DNA from: Synergistaceae bacterium
Lineage (GTDB): Bacteria; Synergistota; Synergistia; Synergistales; Aminobacteriaceae
NCBI GenBank assembly: GCA_022837505.1
Contig: JALHFZ010000007.1
Location: 1 to 40,641, forward strand
DNA length: 40,641 nt
Direction of reading: 5' to 3'
Shown here: positions 8,488 to 17,336 of the stretch, piece after piece
How the letters are laid out: every line of letters begins with the position of its first letter
Position numbering within the stretch: position 1 is the stretch's first letter
Position numbers and translations under genes: made by a program
Notes under the pieces: generated by a model
Told to the model about the DNA's origin: nothing
The model's input: the letters and a program-made list of their open reading frames with translations, nothing else
Databases searched by the model: none

Positions 8488-8784
8488 GGAATCCTCTGAT
8501 TTTTTCTCTTTATTCACTTCGATTTTGTAGACCTGCTCTCCCGGAAAGGCGAGGTTGTACTGCTCCCTGGCCAGATGGGCCACTCCCTCGGGGGTGCCGT
8601 AGAAGGCCACCTTTTCCTGAAGCTCCTGGACAGTCCTGCTCATGGAGACGAGCCGGGCCATCCGTTCGTCCACGGCGGCGGTCAGACGGCTTATTTTCTG
8701 AAGCTCAAGAAAATAGGCCGTCCCCATGATGGCGACGAAGAGGCTCAGAAGGGCTGCCAGGAGAATCCATCGAAGGCGGAGCAC
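8467..8784 (-). CDS. FtsB/DivIC family septum-formation protein
   Basis: 105 residues. A short cytoplasmic start is followed by one membrane segment (about 6-26, LLAALLSLFVAIMGTAYFLE). A coiled coil runs from about 28 to 60 (LQKISRLTAAVDERMARLVSMS..VQELQEKV), and a short conserved tail has G-V-A-H-L-A-R-E-Q-Y-N-L-A-F-P-G-E. This is the bitopic layout of FtsB/DivIC, which joins FtsL and FtsQ in the divisome at the inner membrane. It starts 5 bases after argS, so it is co-transcribed with it. Confidence 0.85.
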   Translation of the reverse strand: MLRLRWILLAALLSLFVAIMGTAYFLELQKISRLTAAVDERMARLVSMSRTVQELQEKVAFYGTPEGVAHLAREQYNLAFPGEQVYKIEVNKEKKSEDSLPGEKR

Positions 8785-8789
8785 ATGAA

Positions 8790-10466
8790 TTACATCCTTT
8801 CGGGAGCGTGTACGCCCAGAAGGGAAAGGGCCGTGGAAAGAACCGTTCCGGCGGCCTGCACGAGGAGCAGCCGGCCCTTGAGGACGGCATCCTCCTCACC
8901 CAGCACTCTTTTCGCGTTGTAGAAGGAGTGGAACTCACCCGCCAGGTCAAAGACGTAGTTCACGAGCATATGGGGGGCAAGCTCCTTCGAGGCCTTCTCC
9001 ATCTCGTCCGGGAAGGCGGCCAGGCGGGAGATGAGTTTTCTCTCCTCGTCGCTTTCATAGACCTCGGGGCGGATCTCCTCCGGAGCAGGGATGGCGACCC
9101 CTCTGGATTCGGCCTCCCTCAGGACGCTGCATATTCTGGCATGGGCGTATTGGACGTAGTAGACGGGGTTCTCCGTGGAGGCCGCCTTGGCGAGCTCGAG
9201 GTCGAAGTCGAGATGGGAGTCGCTGCGGCGCATGACGAAGAAGTAGCGGGTGGCATCCACACCGACTTCGTTCATGACGTCCCGGAGGGTGACGAACTGC
9301 CCCGAGCGGGTGGACATGGCCACCTGGGTTCCGTCCCGAAGGAGGTTGACGAACTGGATAAGGAGCACCTGGAGGTCCTCGGGGCTCCGTCCCAGAGCCT
9401 CGACCCCCGCCTTCATCCGGGGGACATAGCCGTGGTGGTCAGCCCCCCAGATGTCGATGACCCGGTCGAACCCCCGGTCGAACTTTTCCTTGTGGTAGGT
9501 GATGTCCGAGGCGAAATAGGTGGGCACACCGTTGCTGCGGATGAGCACCCGGTCCTTTTCATCGGTGAAGTCCGTGGCCTTGAACCAGAGGGCCCCTTCG
9601 TTTTCGAAGGCGAAGTCCCGCTCCTTGAGGGTCTCCATGGCTGCGGGGACGAGGTTCCGTTCGTAGAGGCTCTTCTCGGAAAACCAGACGTCGAATTTTA
9701 CTCCGAAATCCCTGAGGTCCCCCTTGATGGATTCAAGGATATCCCCGGCTGCGGCGGCGGTGAAGAGGGGGAGGCTTTCTTCCGGAGGGAGGTCAAGAAG
9801 GCATTCTCCTTCGGAGTCGAGGATCCTCCGGGCGATGGCGTAAATATACTCCCCCTTGTATCCGTCCTCGGGGAAGGGGGCCTCCTCGCCCCGGCCGGCC
9901 AGTTCGAAGGTGCGGGCCCTTGTGGAGCGTCCCAGGATCTCCATCTGGAGGCCGGCGTCGTTGATGTAGTACTCCCGTTCCACCTTCCATCCGGTGAAGG
10001 AGAGGATGTTCGCGATGATGTCCCCCACGGCGGCGCCCCGTCCGTGCCCCACATGGAGGGGGCCGGTGGGGTTGGCGCTGACGAATTCCACCTGGACTTT
10101 TTTTCCTCCTCCGAGAGCGGAGGAACCGTAGGCCCTGCCTGCTGAAAGGACTTCCCTGAGCACAGTCCCCATCCAGTAGGGGGAGAGGAAAAAATTGATG
10201 AATCCCGGTCCGGCGGTCTCCACTTTTTCGAGGAGAGGGTCGGAGGAGAGGCGTTCCACAATCATCTGCGCCAGGGACAGGGGCTTCTCACCGAAAGTGC
10301 GGCACATCTGCATGGCGCAGTTGGTGGAAAGATCCCCCTGCCCCTCCCTCTTTGGTTTCTCAAATACCGCTTCCGACAGGTCTGACGGAGAGATTCCCTT
10401 CTCCGCGGCGATCTCCCGGAGGACCCCTTCGACCTTCCGCCGAAGGGTTTCTGATGCGTTTCCCAT
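8790..10466 (-). CDS. argS: Arginyl-tRNA synthetase
   Basis: Charges tRNA-Arg with arginine (class I). 558 residues. An N-terminal Add1-type domain (1-~100) is followed by the catalytic Rossmann fold with ANPTGPLHVGHGRGAAVGD carrying the HVGH form of HIGH. The KMSKS loop appears as AMSTRSGQ, relaxed as is common in ArgRS. The helical DALR anticodon-binding domain forms the C-terminus and ends in the usual ..HAPERM. The ATG has GGAGGTG 5 bases upstream. Lies 27 bases after the DUF3857 gene, in the secA unit. Confidence 0.97.
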   Translation of the reverse strand: MGNASETLRRKVEGVLREIAAEKGISPSDLSEAVFEKPKREGQGDLSTNCAMQMCRTFGEKPLSLAQMIVERLSSDPLLEKVETAGPGFINFFLSPYWMGTVLREVLSAGRAYGSSALGGGKKVQVEFVSANPTGPLHVGHGRGAAVGDIIANILSFTGWKVEREYYINDAGLQMEILGRSTRARTFELAGRGEEAPFPEDGYKGEYIYAIARRILDSEGECLLDLPPEESLPLFTAAAAGDILESIKGDLRDFGVKFDVWFSEKSLYERNLVPAAMETLKERDFAFENEGALWFKATDFTDEKDRVLIRSNGVPTYFASDITYHKEKFDRGFDRVIDIWGADHHGYVPRMKAGVEALGRSPEDLQVLLIQFVNLLRDGTQVAMSTRSGQFVTLRDVMNEVGVDATRYFFVMRRSDSHLDFDLELAKAASTENPVYYVQYAHARICSVLREAESRGVAIPAPEEIRPEVYESDEERKLISRLAAFPDEMEKASKELAPHMLVNYVFDLAGEFHSFYNAKRVLGEEDAVLKGRLLLVQAAGTVLSTALSLLGVHAPERM

Positions 10467-10493
10467 GGTGCACCTCCAGATTCTTGTCCCCGG

Positions 10494-12341
10494 CTACCGG
10501 ATCCGAAGGGGAAGCGTTCTGGCTGAATAGGCCATCCAGCGCTGGGCTCCCTCCGCAAGGGCCCTTCCGATGCCCCCGGTGATCTCGTCGGCGGAGAGGA
10601 CAATCTTTGATTCCGCCGTTATGGTATTGCGCCGCTTGTTGTGGTAGACCGTCTCCTCGTACCGCACTTTTTCCAGCTCTCGTTTCATTCCGTCCGGGAG
10701 GGCGACCACATCGGTCTTCGGAGGAAGCCGGAGGATAAACTTCTGCTCGGCGACGAAGGGGAAGGCCATGCGGAAGGAACCGGAGGAACGGCCGAGTTCG
10801 GCTATCCATGGGGGGGTCGCCCCGGGGAAGGGGACGAGCATTGCCCCGCCGCTCATTATGGATTGTTTCTCCTCCGCGGGAAGGGTGATCTGCCAGCCAT
10901 ACTTGATGGCCTTCACCTCGGCGCTTCCCGGGGCAAACCGTCTGTCCGGAAAGAGTTCTTCCGCCATGCGCGCAATGGAGGCCTCATCGGGGGTCGACCG
11001 GGGGAAGAAAAAGGCCACCCAGCCGTTCCGGACGAAGACGGTCACCTTCCCCGAGGTTTTCCCCTCCTTATTGAGGTCAAGGACCCACTCAATGGAGAGA
11101 CGGTGCTCGGCGGCGGAGCTTCCCGAGGCGGTCTTCCCCTCGAGGCCTGTCTCCGACCGGGTGTACATGTACTGCCCCCACAGGGAGGGAGGGGTTTCTC
11201 CCGGGAGGGAGAGGGCGCCGAAGTCGTAGTAGAAGGGAGATACCCCCTGATAGCTCAGCTCCGCCACGGGGCGGACCAGGGAGGCCATGGAGGCGGGGCT
11301 CTTCTCATCAAGGGGGTGGGCTGCAACCCAGGAGAGGCGGCTCTCCCATCCGGCGGTGCGGATCCACCGGTTCAGAAGAAGGACCTTCTCCCACTCAGTC
11401 CAGGGTCCCTCCGGGGGGATGTCCGTCCGCACAAAGGAGGGAGGAAGGGAAGGGGAGAGGGAAGGGGCCTTCCGGAGCCATTCCATGAGGGCGTACCCCG
11501 CCTTGAGCTTGTTTCCCGAGTCCAGAACTGCCTGGGCTGCCGGAGGAGGGGGGGGCAGAAGCCTTTTCTCCAGGGGCTCGAGGGCAAGGGCAAGGGGAGC
11601 GGGGCCTTTATGGGTGCTGAAGGAGATGTAGGAGCGGTCGCCGCTTTTCAGCGTTCTGCCCGACCAGGCCGGGCTGTTCATTACCTGCCAGTTATAGCGG
11701 TCCAGGGGGCCGGCCTTCTCCTTCTTCGGTTCAGCCGCTCCCGCGGAGGAGACGGCAAGCTCCGTCCCCTGGGAGACGTCCACAGTGACGGACTGCTCCC
11801 ATTGGGGCAGGTCCTCATTCAGCCAGAGCAGATCCTCCACGGCAAACTGCCGGGGGAAGACCTCCTTCACGGAGAGGAGGATGATGAATTCCTCCTGGAC
11901 ATCGGGATAGAGGATCTCCACCACCGGCACTCCCCCCCTCTCTGTCCTGAGGGGGATCACCGGGGCAAGGAGTCCCCCCGTGCCCGGGTCATAGAGGGCG
12001 GAGGAAAGGACCTCCACGAATGTCCCCTCAGGGACGGGGAAGGTCCATCGGGTCCATTCCTCGGAGATCCCCCTTTTCGCGAGGATGACCCGAGTAGAGA
12101 CTTTGGTCATGGAGCCGTCGGCCCCGAGGGAATAGTGCACCCTCCGCAGCCAGACGATCCCCCTGCTCCGGGGGTGATCGGAAAATCCCGGGCTTTCCTG
12201 AATAAGCCGGGGGATATTGGGAAGGGAATCCTTTGCGGGAGCCCCCTCGGCCCCGGTCCCTCCTACGGAGAAGAGGACGAGAAGCAGAGCGACGCAAAAA
12301 AGCGTCAACGGGCGGAGCATTCGTTTTGCTGTCATTGCCAT
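10494..12341 (-). CDS. Exported DUF3857-like protein of unknown function
   Basis: 615 residues from the ATG at 12341, which has AAAGGAG 8 bases upstream; an in-frame ATG at 12374 has no such site. Residues ~6-30 form a signal peptide (LTLFCVALLLVLFSVGG) with probable cleavage near GAEGA; the Cys inside it lacks a lipobox context. The N-terminal ~180 residues resemble DUF3857 (W-L-R-R-V-H-Y-S-L-G-A-D-G..., then V-P-E-G-T-F-V-E-V-L-S-S-A). In relatives this domain precedes a transglutaminase-like domain. Here the middle region has the helical start of such a domain (EWEKVLLLNRWIRTAGWESR) but no cysteine anywhere in the mature protein, so classical Cys catalysis is not possible. It is preceded by secA and followed by argS. 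Function unknown. Confidence 0.65.
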   Translation of the reverse strand: MAMTAKRMLRPLTLFCVALLLVLFSVGGTGAEGAPAKDSLPNIPRLIQESPGFSDHPRSRGIVWLRRVHYSLGADGSMTKVSTRVILAKRGISEEWTRWTFPVPEGTFVEVLSSALYDPGTGGLLAPVIPLRTERGGVPVVEILYPDVQEEFIILLSVKEVFPRQFAVEDLLWLNEDLPQWEQSVTVDVSQGTELAVSSAGAAEPKKEKAGPLDRYNWQVMNSPAWSGRTLKSGDRSYISFSTHKGPAPLALALEPLEKRLLPPPPPAAQAVLDSGNKLKAGYALMEWLRKAPSLSPSLPPSFVRTDIPPEGPWTEWEKVLLLNRWIRTAGWESRLSWVAAHPLDEKSPASMASLVRPVAELSYQGVSPFYYDFGALSLPGETPPSLWGQYMYTRSETGLEGKTASGSSAAEHRLSIEWVLDLNKEGKTSGKVTVFVRNGWVAFFFPRSTPDEASIARMAEELFPDRRFAPGSAEVKAIKYGWQITLPAEEKQSIMSGGAMLVPFPGATPPWIAELGRSSGSFRMAFPFVAEQKFILRLPPKTDVVALPDGMKRELEKVRYEETVYHNKRRNTITAESKIVLSADEITGGIGRALAEGAQRWMAYSARTLPLRIR

Positions 12342-12384
12342 GGAAGGAACTCCTTTCTCGGCTGGGCTGTTCATTTATTCTCTC

Positions 12385-15054
12385 TCAGCGGCCGGAGCCG
12401 CAGCAGTGCTTATATTTTTTTCCGCTGCCGCAGGGGCATGGGTCATTCCGCCCGACCTTGGGTCCCCGTTTCACCGGCTGGGAGGGGCCGTCCCTTTCGG
12501 GAGGGCCGGACCGTCCTGCCTCCGGCCCGAAGGGGAGCAGGAAGTCCCGACTTTCCCTCCGCACCCGAGGGTGGTCTGCCCTCGTCTCCGAGACGATCCG
12601 TACCCGGAAGGCGAGTTCCGCCACGGACTCGCGGACCCGCTCCATCATCTCCTGGAAGAGGTTGTAGGACTCAAACTGGTATTCGAGCAAAGGATCCTTC
12701 TGGCCGATAGCACGGAGGCCGATCCCCCGGCGAAGCTCGTCCATGGCGAGAAGGTGGTCCTTCCAGCCACTGTCGAGGGTGTGGAGGATGAGAAACCGCA
12801 AAAGGGGCCCCGCCTCCTCACCAAGTTCTCCAAGGCGGGAGAGGAAGAGGGCACGGATATCCTTTTTGAGCCCTTCCCTTTGCTCCTCCATCCCCCGGAA
12901 GGAATCAACCCCTGCGAGGTGCCCTTCAAGGCCCGGCCCGAAGATGGATTTCAGCCTTGCCTGGGCCCGTGCCTCGTCTGCCTCTCCGTCCTCGGGGTAA
13001 TATTTTTCGAGTATGTCGTCCACCACGCCGTCGATGATCTCCCAGGCGTGGTCCTCTATCCCCTCGTCCCGGAGGATCTGCTGCCGTTCGGCATAGACGG
13101 CCTCCCGCTGGCGGTTCATGACGTTGTCGTAGGCGAGGAGCTGCTTGCGGATGTCGAAGTGCATCTCCTCCACCTTCTTCTGGGCGGAGGCGATGGCCTT
13201 CGAGAGGAGGGGGTGTTCGATGGACTCCCCCTCCTCCATGCCCAGTTTTTCCATGAGCCCCTGAATCCTTTCGGAGCCGAAGAGCCGGAGGAGGTCGTCC
13301 TCAAGGGAGAGGTAGAACCGGCTCGATCCGGGGTCTCCCTGCCGCCCTGCCCGCCCCCGGAGCTGGTTGTCGATCCGCCGGGCCTCGTGCCGCTCCGTGC
13401 CGATAATCTTCAGGCCGCCCAGGGACTTTACCTTCTCCCGCTCTGTAAGACATTGTTCACGGTAGTCCTTGAGGAGGGAGGGGAATTTCTCCTCCCGCCC
13501 CTCCTCCTCGGGAAACTCCTTCCGGAGGGCCTCCCGGGCGAGGAACTCTGGATTTCCTCCGAGGATGATGTCCGTCCCCCGGCCGGCCATATTGGTCGCC
13601 ACGGTAACGGCCCCCAGATGCCCCGCCTGGGCCACGATCTGGGCCTCCCTCTCGTGGTGCTTGGCATTCAGCACCTGATGGGGGATCTTCCGGGCCTTCA
13701 GGAGCTTGCTTATCCGCTCGGAGTTTTCAATGGAGGTGGTTCCCACGAGGACGGGGGTTCCCTCTGAGTGGGATTCCTGAATTTCATCCGCCACGGCGGA
13801 AAATTTCTCCGTCACCGTCCGATAGATGGCGTCGGGGTGGTCGATGCGGATCATCTCCTCGTTCGTGGGGAGGACGACCACGGGGAGGCCGTAGATCTCC
13901 TTGAACTCCTCCGCCTCTGTGGCTGCAGTTCCCGTCATGCCCGCAAGCTTGCGGTACATGCGGAAATAGTTCTGCAGGGTGATGGTCGCCAGGGTCTGGC
14001 TCTCCCGCCCCACCTTCACCCGTTCCTTGGCCTCGATAGCCTGGTGCAGCCCGTCGGAGTAGCGCCGTCCCGTCATGAGCCGGCCTGTGAATTCGTCGAC
14101 GATGACGATCTCGCCGTCCTTCACCATGTAGTGCACGTCCCGCTGAAAGAGGACGTGGGCCTTCAGGGCCTGGACTATCCTGTGGGCAAGATCGGAGTGG
14201 GCCGCATCGGAGAAGAGCTCGGGCATCTTCAGAAGCTCTTCGCACCGGGCGATCCCCTCCTCCGTCATGGCCACGTTCCGTTCCTTTTCGTCCTTTTCGT
14301 AGTCCCGTCCCTCCCGGAGCTGCCGGGCGATACGGTCGGAGGTGTTGTACATCTCCACGTTGTCGTCCGAGGGGCCGGAGATGATCAGGGGCGTTCTCGC
14401 CTCGTCCACGAGGATGGAGTCCACCTCGTCGACGATGCAGTAATGATGCCCCCGCTGGACCAGATGGTCCACCGAGACGGCCATGTTGTCCCGGAGATAG
14501 TCGAAGCCGAACTCGCTGTTCGTTCCGTAGGTGATGTCGGCCCGGTAGGCGGCGAAGCGTTCGTCCTGATCCATGGAGGAATAGATGACCCCCACATCAA
14601 GGCCGAGGAAGGAGTAGATGGGGCCCATCCACTCGGCATCCCGCCGGGCGAGATAGTCGTTTACGGTGATGAGATGGACGCCCTTCCCCCCGAGGGCGTT
14701 CAGGACCACCGCGAGGGTGGCCACAAGGGTCTTTCCCTCTCCGGTCTTCATCTCGGTGATCTTCCCCTCGTGAAGGGCGATCCCCCCCATGAGCTGAACG
14801 TCGAAATGCCGGAGGCCGATGGTCCGGCGGGACACCTCCCGCACGAGGGCGAAGACCTCGGGCAGAAGGTCGTCGAGGGCCTCCCCTGATCTCACCCGGT
14901 TCCGGAGGTCCTCCCCTCTCCCCCGGAGGTCATCGTCGGAGAGGGTGAGAAGCTCGGGCTCCAGGGCGTTGATCTGTTCCGCCCTTTCTTTGTATCCCTT
15001 CAAAGCCCGGTCGTTGGGGTCAAGACCGAAGGCCTTTTTCAGTTTATCAAGCAT
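12385..15054 (-). CDS. secA: Preprotein translocase ATPase SecA
   Basis: Drives protein export through SecYEG. 889 residues, full length. Walker A is at about residue 102 (EMKTGEGKTLVATLA), and the DEAD-type Walker B is DEVDSILVDEARTPLIISGP. NBF2 carries NMAGRGTDIILGGNPEF and RGRAGRQGDPGSSRFYLS. The C-terminus has the zinc SecB/ribosome-binding tail N-D-P-C-P-C-G-S-G-K-K-Y-K-H-C-C. It has its own strong promoter 65-95 bases upstream. The exported protein gene follows after 43 bases. Confidence 0.98.
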   Translation of the reverse strand: MLDKLKKAFGLDPNDRALKGYKERAEQINALEPELLTLSDDDLRGRGEDLRNRVRSGEALDDLLPEVFALVREVSRRTIGLRHFDVQLMGGIALHEGKITEMKTGEGKTLVATLAVVLNALGGKGVHLITVNDYLARRDAEWMGPIYSFLGLDVGVIYSSMDQDERFAAYRADITYGTNSEFGFDYLRDNMAVSVDHLVQRGHHYCIVDEVDSILVDEARTPLIISGPSDDNVEMYNTSDRIARQLREGRDYEKDEKERNVAMTEEGIARCEELLKMPELFSDAAHSDLAHRIVQALKAHVLFQRDVHYMVKDGEIVIVDEFTGRLMTGRRYSDGLHQAIEAKERVKVGRESQTLATITLQNYFRMYRKLAGMTGTAATEAEEFKEIYGLPVVVLPTNEEMIRIDHPDAIYRTVTEKFSAVADEIQESHSEGTPVLVGTTSIENSERISKLLKARKIPHQVLNAKHHEREAQIVAQAGHLGAVTVATNMAGRGTDIILGGNPEFLAREALRKEFPEEEGREEKFPSLLKDYREQCLTEREKVKSLGGLKIIGTERHEARRIDNQLRGRAGRQGDPGSSRFYLSLEDDLLRLFGSERIQGLMEKLGMEEGESIEHPLLSKAIASAQKKVEEMHFDIRKQLLAYDNVMNRQREAVYAERQQILRDEGIEDHAWEIIDGVVDDILEKYYPEDGEADEARAQARLKSIFGPGLEGHLAGVDSFRGMEEQREGLKKDIRALFLSRLGELGEEAGPLLRFLILHTLDSGWKDHLLAMDELRRGIGLRAIGQKDPLLEYQFESYNLFQEMMERVRESVAELAFRVRIVSETRADHPRVRRESRDFLLPFGPEAGRSGPPERDGPSQPVKRGPKVGRNDPCPCGSGKKYKHCCGSGR

Positions 15055-15119
15055 TGCGTCACCTCAAAAAGAAGATCAGCTCTGAACCCGGAGAGGGTCA
15101 GGGCGTGCTGCACCGGCAC

Positions 15120-15149
15120 ATTATATGCTCCAAAGCCGTTTATGGTCAA
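15120..15149 (-). promoter_or_regulatory. sigma70-type promoter for secA
   Basis: TTGACC (15149-15144), an 18-base spacer and consensus TATAAT (15125-15120) on the minus strand. It leaves a leader of about 60 bases before the secA ATG. The site lies just past the pgsA stop. Confidence 0.75.
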
Positions 15150-15171
15150 AGTATTTCGGCGGAAAAGGGTA

Positions 15172-15741
15172 TCAGTCGGTGAAGAGCTTCTTTCCCTTGA
15201 CGAGGTAATCCATCCCCGACCAGACGGTAAGCCCCATGGCGACCCACATGATCTGAAGTCCGAAGGGGAGATTGAAGATAAGAAAGGAGATCGCCACGAT
15301 CTGAAAGACCGTCTTGATCTTTCCTCCCCGCGACGCGGCGATCACCACGCCCTCGGCGGCGGCCACCATCCTCACCCCTGTGACGATGAGGTCCCGGGAG
15401 AGGATCACCACGGCGATCCATGCGGGGACCCTCTGAAGCTCCACAAGGGAGATGAGGGCCGCCATGACGAGAATTTTGTCCGCCACAGGGTCGATGAATT
15501 TGCCCAGATTCGTGACCATTCCCTTTTTTCTCGCGATGTATCCGTCAGCCGCATCGGTGAGGGCCGCCAGAATGAAGACCGCCCCCGCGAGGACATCGCC
15601 GTAGGTCACCAGGATATCGAGTTCCTCCACCTTGTAGACCGGATAGGTAAATTTGAAGGTGAGGAAGATCAAAACGAGGGGTGCGAGAAAGACCCGCAGA
15701 AGGCTCAGCATATTCGGAAGGTTCCAGGTGATTTTCCTCAA
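15172..15741 (-). CDS. pgsA: CDP-diacylglycerol-glycerol-3-phosphate phosphatidyltransferase
   Basis: Makes phosphatidylglycerol phosphate from CDP-diacylglycerol and glycerol-3-phosphate in the inner membrane. 189 residues with several membrane segments. The CDP-alcohol phosphotransferase motif DGxxAR-x8-GxxxDxxxD is complete: DGYIARKK..NLGKFIDPVADK (about residues 64-88). The N-terminal NLPNMLSLLRVFLAP is typical of PgsA. The best start is TTG at 15741, with AAGGAGG about 10 bases upstream. A later in-frame ATG (residue 11) would cut into the conserved region. Located between the liv terminator and the secA promoter. Confidence 0.92.
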   Translation of the reverse strand: MRKITWNLPNMLSLLRVFLAPLVLIFLTFKFTYPVYKVEELDILVTYGDVLAGAVFILAALTDAADGYIARKKGMVTNLGKFIDPVADKILVMAALISLVELQRVPAWIAVVILSRDLIVTGVRMVAAAEGVVIAASRGGKIKTVFQIVAISFLIFNLPFGLQIMWVAMGLTVWSGMDYLVKGKKLFTD

Positions 15742-15795
15742 AAAAGGGGCTCCTCCTTCTGCATAAAATTACCAGCCCAGTCTAGTACAGGATAC

Positions 15796-15825
15796 AAAAA
15801 AGGGCAACCGCTCAGGCGGCTGCCC
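15796..15825 (-). terminator. Rho-independent terminator of the liv operon
   Basis: Minus-strand hairpin with a 10-base stem (one mismatch, loop of 4, 15825-15802) followed directly by TTTTTT (15801-15796), 11 bases past the livF stop. Confidence 0.85.
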
Positions 15826-15835
15826 GAAGGGGTCT

Positions 15836-16555
15836 TCACCCTCCCAGATAGGCCTCCTTCACCCGGCTGTCGGTCAGAAGGTCCTCCCCGGGACCTTCGA
15901 GGACGACCCTTCCGACCTCGAGGATATAGGCATAGGAGGCGATCTTCAGCGCCGCGAAGGCATTCTGTTCCACGAGAAGGACCGTCTTGCCCAGGGAATT
16001 GATCTCGGCGATGATGCTGAACACCTCCTTCACAAGCAGAGGGGCCAGCCCGAGGGAGGGTTCGTCCAGCATGACGAGGTGGGGCTGGCTCATGAGGGCC
16101 CGTCCCACGGCGAGCATCTGCTGCTCTCCTCCCGAAAGGGTTCCCCCCTTCTGCCACAGCCGCTCCTTCAGGCGGGGGAAAAGCTCGTAGACATGCTCCC
16201 GGTCTTTCTCGATCCCCTCTTTGTCGTTTCTGATATATGCTCCAAGCTGGAGGTTCTCCTCCACGGTCAGGTGGGGGAGGATCCTCCGCCCCTCGGGGCT
16301 CATGGCGATTCCGTATTTCACCATCTCCTCGGGGTCCTTTCCCACGAGGTCCACGGGCTTCCCGTCGGGAGGGGTGTACACAATGCGCCCCTTCACGTTC
16401 TTCACCAGGCCGGCCACCGCCCGGATGGTGCTGCTCTTTCCGGCGCCGTTGGCCCCGATGAGGGTGACGATGCTCCCCCGGGGAATGGAGAGGGATATTC
16501 CCTTCACGGCATGGATGGCGCCGTAGTAGACATGGAGATCCTCAATTTTCAGCAT
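15836..16555 (-). CDS. livF: Branched-chain amino-acid ABC transporter ATPase LivF
   Basis: 239 residues. Walker A GANGAGKSST (about 34-43), signature LSGGEQQMLAVGRALM, Walker B LVMLDEPSLGLAP, switch LLVEQNAFAAL. The D-E-P-S-L-G-L-A-P and V-E-Q-N patterns distinguish LivF from LivG. It pairs with LivG to power import through LivHM. The start overlaps the livG stop by 14 bases. Last gene of the operon. Confidence 0.96.
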   Translation of the reverse strand: MLKIEDLHVYYGAIHAVKGISLSIPRGSIVTLIGANGAGKSSTIRAVAGLVKNVKGRIVYTPPDGKPVDLVGKDPEEMVKYGIAMSPEGRRILPHLTVEENLQLGAYIRNDKEGIEKDREHVYELFPRLKERLWQKGGTLSGGEQQMLAVGRALMSQPHLVMLDEPSLGLAPLLVKEVFSIIAEINSLGKTVLLVEQNAFAALKIASYAYILEVGRVVLEGPGEDLLTDSRVKEAYLGG

Positions 16556-17336
16556 ATTTCACGTACTCCTCTCCCAGGTAGGCCACGATCACCTTTTTAT
16601 CGGACTGAATGGCGTCGGGACCTCCCTCGGCGATCTTCACCCCGTAGTCGAGCACCCAGATGTATTCGCAGACCCCCATGACGACCTTCATGTCGTGTTC
16701 TATCAGAAGGATGGTGATGTCGAACTGCTCCCGGATGTTCTTGATGAAGGCCATGAGCTCCCTGGTCTCCTGGGGGTTCATCCCCGCAGCCGGTTCGTCG
16801 AGAAGAAGGAACTTCGGCTCCGTGGCCAGGGCCCGGGCGATCTCGAGACGCCGCTGGGCACCGTAGGAAAGGGAACTGGAGGTCTCCCCCGCGAGGGAGG
16901 CGAGGCCGAGGGAATCGAGGAGGGCCAGGGATTTTTCCCGTATCTCCCTCTCCTCCCGCTCGAAGGAGGGAAGGCCGAGGGGAGCCATCCACCACTTGGC
17001 CTTCCGCCGGACGTGACAGCCGATCATGACGTTCTCGAGGACAGTCTCATTCGAGAAGAGGCGGATATTCTGGAAGGTCCGGGAGATCCCCTCCCGGCTC
17101 ACCTTGTGGGGGACGAGGCCCGTGATGTCCCGGCCGTTGAAGAGGATGCACCCCTTCGTGGGGGTGTAGAACCCGGTGATCATGTTGAAGACGGTGGTCT
17201 TTCCGGCGCCGTTGGGGCCGATAAGCCCGACGATGGCGTGCTCGGGGACCGCAAAGGAAAGGTCGTTCACGGCGGTGAGACCGCCGAACTGCATGGTGAG
17301 ATTCTCCGTGCGGAGAATGGGCTCAGGAGTTGTCAT
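16542..17336 (-). CDS. livG: Branched-chain amino-acid ABC transporter ATPase LivG
   Basis: 264 residues from the ATG at 17336, preceded by GGAGGGG; a GTG nine bases further upstream is an alternative. Walker A is GPNGAGKTTVFNMITGFY, signature LSYGAQRRLEIARALA, Walker B FLLLDEPAAGMNP and H-loop LLIEHDMKVVM. The D-E-P-A-A-G-M-N-P sequence is typical of LivG. The start overlaps the livM stop by 14 bases. Confidence 0.96.
   Translation of the reverse strand: MTTPEPILRTENLTMQFGGLTAVNDLSFAVPEHAIVGLIGPNGAGKTTVFNMITGFYTPTKGCILFNGRDITGLVPHKVSREGISRTFQNIRLFSNETVLENVMIGCHVRRKAKWWMAPLGLPSFEREEREIREKSLALLDSLGLASLAGETSSSLSYGAQRRLEIARALATEPKFLLLDEPAAGMNPQETRELMAFIKNIREQFDITILLIEHDMKVVMGVCEYIWVLDYGVKIAEGGPDAIQSDKKVIVAYLGEEYVKYAEN

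Noticed and set aside
10641..12710. Long plus-strand frames opposite the DUF3857 and secA genes, and similar ones opposite dnaB, argS and korA
   Set aside because: They lack ribosome sites and conserved motifs, and the minus-strand genes carry clear family signatures.
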